From positions 1 to 11,060 of the forward strand of contig JAJYAR010000049.1 in NCBI GenBank assembly GCA_021779435.1: a stretch of 11,060 bases of DNA, given 5' to 3'. A model generated the notes under the pieces. The model made no database searches, had not been told where the DNA came from, and saw only the letters and a program-made list of their open reading frames with translations. Within the stretch, counting starts at the first letter, position 1, and every line of letters begins with the position of its first letter. This DNA is from a bacterium (GTDB lineage Bacteria > Verrucomicrobiota > Verrucomicrobiae > JAJYAR01). Positions 7,460 to 11,060 of this stretch are shown here, piece after piece. The translations under genes and the position numbers were made by a program.

Positions 7460-9715
7460 TCAACGCGGCAGCTGCGCAAGGAGCTGAGCCGCGTCGCGGA
7501 ACCCGGGATCGAGCCGGAGCGCTGCTTCGATATGCGTCCGCGCTTCCGCGACCTGATTTCCCGTGAGCAGCGCATAGCCAAGGTTGAAATGCGCCCGCGG
7601 ATCCTGCGGCCGCAGCCGCAGCGCGGCGCGGTAAGCCTCGATCGCCTCGGCGGCGCGCCCGACCTGCGTCAGAGCGACCGCGTAATTGGTCTGTGCGTCC
7701 GCTGAGTCCGGCCACTTCCGCACGGCTTCTGCGAGGATCGCCACCGCGTCCGCATCCCTGCCCTGCCGGCCGGCCACGATCCCAAGGTTCACACGGGCGT
7801 CGATGCGGTCCGGCGCGAGCCGCATGCACTCGGCATAGTGCCGCTCCGCCAGCGGCAGATTTCCTGATGCGTCGTAAGCCACGGCGAGGTTGAAATGGAC
7901 ATCCGCGGATTTCGGCATCATCCGCAGCGCCGCCTCGAGATGAGGAAGCGCTCCCGCGGTGTCTCCGAGTTCGCGCAGTGCAACGCCCCAGTTGCTCTCG
8001 GCAACGCCATTTGCGGGATCGAGCCGCACGCATTCCGAATAGTCGGCAACCGCCTCGCGCCACCGCCGAAGCTGCGCGAACGCCACTCCTCGACGAAACA
8101 GCGCTTCGGATGGCTCAGGGTCGAGACTGATCGCCTGGGTGTAGTACGGAAGCGCCTCCTGGGCGCGGCCGAGCTTCGTGAGGGCGTTGCCCAGACTCAG
8201 GTGCGCCTTGAAATACTTCGGCAGGATTCTGATCGCTTCCTTGAAGGGCTCGACCGCCTCGGCCGTCCGACCGCATCCGGCAAGCGCGAGCCCAAGGTTC
8301 TGATGTGTCTGCGCGAGCGTCGGATCGAGGCGAAGCGATTGCTCATGCAGCGGCACCGCCTCCGCATACCGCCCCTGGATCGAGCGAACGCGGCCGAAAT
8401 TGTTGTAGGCACGCGCGTTCAGCGGCCGCTTTGCAATCGTGTCCACCCAGAGGACTTCCTCGTTCGCGTAGATCGAGTTTCGCTGAATCGTGAGCACTCC
8501 GGCGACGACGGTCAGCGCTGCCCCGACTGCGGCAAACGCCCGGACATTCAACCATCTGGCCGCCGAGACGGTGCCCAGCACGACGAGGGCCGCCAGCGGA
8601 AGGTACACACGGTGCTCAACAATCATCTGCAGCATGCCGGGGATCAGCGTCGTCGGCGCAAGGATTCCGAAGAACCAGGCACCGAGAAACCCTGCCACCG
8701 GCCATCGCCACAGCGCGACAAGCGTCAACAACACCAGCAGGAGCACCGGTATCGCCCAGATCACCACGACAACTCCAAACTCAGCCGACAACCGGCCGTA
8801 ATCGAACACCAGCGGGCTCGGCCAGAATGCGAGCCACACGTACCGCGTCAGAGCCTCGAACTGGGTGAGCAGCGCCCCAACCTGCGAGGTTCCGGACACA
8901 AAGCCCATCGTCCCGCCGCGGTTTCCACCGGTTGCCAGCACCGACCAGGCGAGCAGCAGCCACGAGGAAGCGAGGCTCAGGTGCCAGGTCTTCCTAAGCC
9001 TCCAGGCCTCCTTGAAACTTCCGGCGACAAACGTCCGATCGTAAAGGAAAACGATCACCGGGATCATCACCGCCACCTCCTTTGTTCCTGCAGAGAGAAG
9101 GCACGCCACAATCGATGCCGCCCTCCAGCGTCCTGGGTGCCCGGATCGGACGCCGCGGACAAACGCGTACAGCGACACCAGGAAAAACATCCCCATCAGC
9201 GACTCCGCACGCTGGATCACATACGTCACGGACTCGGCCTGCATCGGATGGGCGGTCCAAAGCATCGCCGCCACGAGCGCGATCACCCTCGGCTGAACAC
9301 GGACCGATTTCCGCAGGCCCTCGATCGCGGGCGCCGGGCTTTCCTCGAGCGTCCTCCGAATGATCCCGAACAATGTCAACCCGGCCAGGGTGTGGATCAG
9401 GATATTTAGCGCATGGTAGCTCCAGACATCGACGCCGCTGATCGCGTAGTTCACCGCGAGGGTCAGATTGAGAACCGGCCGGCCGCTCACGGTGAGCCCC
9501 CAGCCCGACGGCGGCCACAGCGCGGCCCACGACAGGTGACGAATCGTCGGATTCTCGATGATCGACGGGACATCGTCGAAGATGAGCGGAGCATGCAGAC
9601 CGCTGAGAAAGGCAGCGCACGCCACGACCGCGATCAGCACGGGGGCCAGGACGGCCGCGGTTCGACAGGACGTGTTCACCGGAAGAGATTTCTCGAGGGC
9701 AACAGGCCAAGTCAA
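7460..9715 (-). CDS. TMTC-like membrane glycosyltransferase with nine TPR repeats
   Basis: The product has 751 residues. Residues about 20-425 form a multi-pass membrane half with motifs of TMTC/PMT-type GT-C proteins: FDD at 46-48 (metal/donor-site acidic pair in this fold), HPMQAESV at 156-163 (compare HPxHTEAV), GTKE at 210-213, WPSPLVFDYG at 298-307 (the region conserved in TMTC proteins) and EHRVYLPL at 367-374. Residues about 434-738 are nine consecutive 34-residue TPRs with regular ALRLDP-type ends. Eukaryotic TMTCs are protein O-mannosyltransferases; here the sugar and acceptor are unknown. The TTG start at 9715 overlaps the upstream stop codon (shared TTGA), suggesting translational coupling. 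GTG 9679, just before the first membrane helix, is an alternative. It is homologous to its upstream neighbour. Confidence 0.8.
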   Translation of the reverse strand: MTWPVALEKSLPVNTSCRTAAVLAPVLIAVVACAAFLSGLHAPLIFDDVPSIIENPTIRHLSWAALWPPSGWGLTVSGRPVLNLTLAVNYAISGVDVWSYHALNILIHTLAGLTLFGIIRRTLEESPAPAIEGLRKSVRVQPRVIALVAAMLWTAHPMQAESVTYVIQRAESLMGMFFLVSLYAFVRGVRSGHPGRWRAASIVACLLSAGTKEVAVMIPVIVFLYDRTFVAGSFKEAWRLRKTWHLSLASSWLLLAWSVLATGGNRGGTMGFVSGTSQVGALLTQFEALTRYVWLAFWPSPLVFDYGRLSAEFGVVVVIWAIPVLLLVLLTLVALWRWPVAGFLGAWFFGILAPTTLIPGMLQMIVEHRVYLPLAALVVLGTVSAARWLNVRAFAAVGAALTVVAGVLTIQRNSIYANEEVLWVDTIAKRPLNARAYNNFGRVRSIQGRYAEAVPLHEQSLRLDPTLAQTHQNLGLALAGCGRTAEAVEPFKEAIRILPKYFKAHLSLGNALTKLGRAQEALPYYTQAISLDPEPSEALFRRGVAFAQLRRWREAVADYSECVRLDPANGVAESNWGVALRELGDTAGALPHLEAALRMMPKSADVHFNLAVAYDASGNLPLAERHYAECMRLAPDRIDARVNLGIVAGRQGRDADAVAILAEAVRKWPDSADAQTNYAVALTQVGRAAEAIEAYRAALRLRPQDPRAHFNLGYALLTGNQVAEARTHIEAALRLDPGFRDAAQLLAQLPR

Positions 9716-11060
9716 CGGCGCGACGCCGCCCGCTGGTATTCGAGCGCCCGTTCGAGGTTTTCGCGCACCGATGCGTCGTTCGGCCTCCGTCGAAGAATTT
9801 CGCGGTACTCGTCGATCGCGCCCGGGACGTCGCGCAACATGATGAGCGCGTTAGCGAGGTTGTTCCGCGCCGGAATGTGATCAGGCGAAACAGCAAGGGC
9901 GCGCCGATACGCCTGAACCGCTTCCGCCACGTTGCCGGCCGCAATCTCGAGGTTGCCGAGGACGAACAGCCCGGAAACGGCGTTGGGGTCAAGCTGCAGC
10001 GCCCTTTCTGCGGCGGCTCGCGCTTCCTGCGGATTCCTCGTCTGCATCATGGCAATCGCCAGCCCGCACCAGGCGTCGACGTTCGCCGGGGCCGAGCGCA
10101 GCAAGGTCCTGTAGTGGTCCACCGCTTCGGCCGGGCGCCCGGAATCCGCCAGCGACCGCGCAAGTCCGAGCTCCGCGTCAGCCGCGCCCGGCTGGAGCTG
10201 GAGCGCCGCCTCGAAACTCGCCACGGCATCCCCGCCACGCCCCGCACGCAGGAGCGCATTGCCGAGATTCACCCGCGCATCCCCGGACCGGGGACTGAGC
10301 CGGACCGCATTCTCGCCGTGAGTCACGGCTTCGGGGATGCGATTCAGCCGCAGCAACGCCTCGCAAAGATTCAGCTCGGCGGCTCCATTGGCCGCATCGA
10401 TGCGCAGCGCCCGCTCGTAGTGCGCAACCGCGTCAGCGACCCCGCCCGCCTGCTCCAGCGCAATGCCAAGATTCGTGTGCGCCCGGGCATTCGTCGGCCG
10501 GGCCGCAACCGTGTCGCTCCACACCGAGAGTTCGCTCCGGTACACCACATTCCGCGCCGACGTAAGCGCGGCTGCGGCGGCACCCACGACGACCAGCATC
10601 CCGAACGCCCGCGTGCCACAGGCGCGGTACAGCCCGAGGACGAGCAACGCGACGACTGCCGAAAGCGGCAGGTACATCCGATGCTCGGCCACGGTCTGCG
10701 TCGCGATCGGCACGAAGCTCGAGCTCGGCGCCAGCAAAAGGAAGAAGGCAGCTCCGACGAATCCAAGCACCGGACGGCGCGCCACCGCCCACGCCGAGGC
10801 GCCGAGAAGCGCAAGCACGAGCAGGGCGCCCGGAACCGCGGTGGCGACGTCATGGACCACCTCGGTGCCGTAGTCGAACACGAGCGGGAAAGGCCAGAGG
10901 GCCAACGACAGGTAGTGTGGGATCGCGCGGCACTGGGTGAGTGCGTAGGCGGCAACTGACATCGATGTATCGAACCCCGCAGAGCCAGTCCGTCCTTCGG
11001 AGTTCACTACAAGCGCTGCGAGCGGAATCCACGTGCAAAACAGCGCGGCGTGGAACTTCC
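9712..11060 (-). CDS. TMTC-like membrane/TPR protein, 5' end beyond the window
   Basis: The frame stays open from the stop at 9712-9714 to the window edge. A GTG at 11007 could be taken as the start and would give 431 residues, but the codons upstream of it still encode a protein resembling the matching part of the neighbour, including a hydrophobic segment (TWIPLAALVV). The gene is therefore 5'-truncated by the window, not a short gene. Counting from 11007: WPFPLVFDYG at 38-47, hydrophobic helices to about 150, AEHRMYLPL at 107-115, then seven TPRs at about 173-410. The N-terminal acidic GT-C motif would lie outside the window. Spans such as RNxxYxxExxVWxDT...RPxNARAxxNxG match the downstream gene, so the two are paralogues and probably share one operon. 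The product is likely a membrane glycosyltransferase of the TMTC/PMT type. Confidence 0.8.
   Translation of the reverse strand, partial: KFHAALFCTWIPLAALVVNSEGRTGSAGFDTSMSVAAYALTQCRAIPHYLSLALWPFPLVFDYGTEVVHDVATAVPGALLVLALLGASAWAVARRPVLGFVGAAFFLLLAPSSSFVPIATQTVAEHRMYLPLSAVVALLVLGLYRACGTRAFGMLVVVGAAAAALTSARNVVYRSELSVWSDTVAARPTNARAHTNLGIALEQAGGVADAVAHYERALRIDAANGAAELNLCEALLRLNRIPEAVTHGENAVRLSPRSGDARVNLGNALLRAGRGGDAVASFEAALQLQPGAADAELGLARSLADSGRPAEAVDHYRTLLRSAPANVDAWCGLAIAMMQTRNPQEARAAAERALQLDPNAVSGLFVLGNLEIAAGNVAEAVQAYRRALAVSPDHIPARNNLANALIMLRDVPGAIDEYREILRRRPNDASVRENLERALEYQRAASRR

Noticed and set aside
7895..9409. 504-codon plus-strand open frame opposite the TPR gene
   Set aside because: Composition is typical of antisense translation of a TPR gene, with no family motif.
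9712..11007. Treating the right-edge TPR gene as a complete 431-residue protein starting at GTG 11007
   Set aside because: The frame remains open to the window edge, and the upstream residues align with the homologous membrane part of the neighbouring gene.

Overview
The window is high-GC bacterial DNA with four protein genes and two repeat-rich gaps. The large TonB-dependent receptor points to a Gram-negative envelope. Its N-terminal style (an 'AMSPFTV' TonB-box-like stretch, then a 'SDLGASITVVTK' plug) and the word-like intergenic repeats ('CACAGAG...CACGGAG', 'CGCGAAG', 'ACCACAGATGAAC') resemble Verrucomicrobiota of the Opitutaceae type. The taxon is an inference from memory of such genomes, not a search result.

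Layout. Positions 1-576 hold no gene, only repeats: a truncated copy of a roughly 140-bp repeat (family A), an element with 38-bp terminal inverted repeats (element B, 99-315), and a full copy of family A. Positions 577-3012 (+) encode an 811-residue multi-pass membrane protein with motifs of STT3/AglB-type (GT-C fold) oligosaccharyltransferases and an extra helical C-terminal tail. Positions 3013-3498 hold another hairpin-like repeat (element D) and a third copy of family A in opposite orientation, so the STT3-like gene sits between inverted repeats. A terminator at 3436-3469 serves the convergent minus-strand genes.

The minus strand carries, in transcription order: a TMTC-like membrane/TPR protein whose 5' end lies beyond the right edge of the window (9712 to >11060); a second, homologous TMTC-like protein (7460-9715) that overlaps the first by 4 nt; and, after a 214-bp gap with a perfect 16-bp palindrome, a TonB-dependent receptor (3499-7245) with an EF-hand-like calcium loop just after its signal peptide.

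How they may work together. Three of the four genes look like GT-C-fold membrane glycosyltransferases of two classes (STT3-like and TMTC/PMT-like). That would fit modification of exported proteins or envelope glycans. The receptor would import a TonB-dependent substrate that the sequence does not reveal. The two TMTC-like genes are probably co-transcribed. The receptor may have its own promoter, and the STT3-like gene is a separate unit. No tRNA, rRNA, CRISPR array, recombinase or transposase gene was seen.
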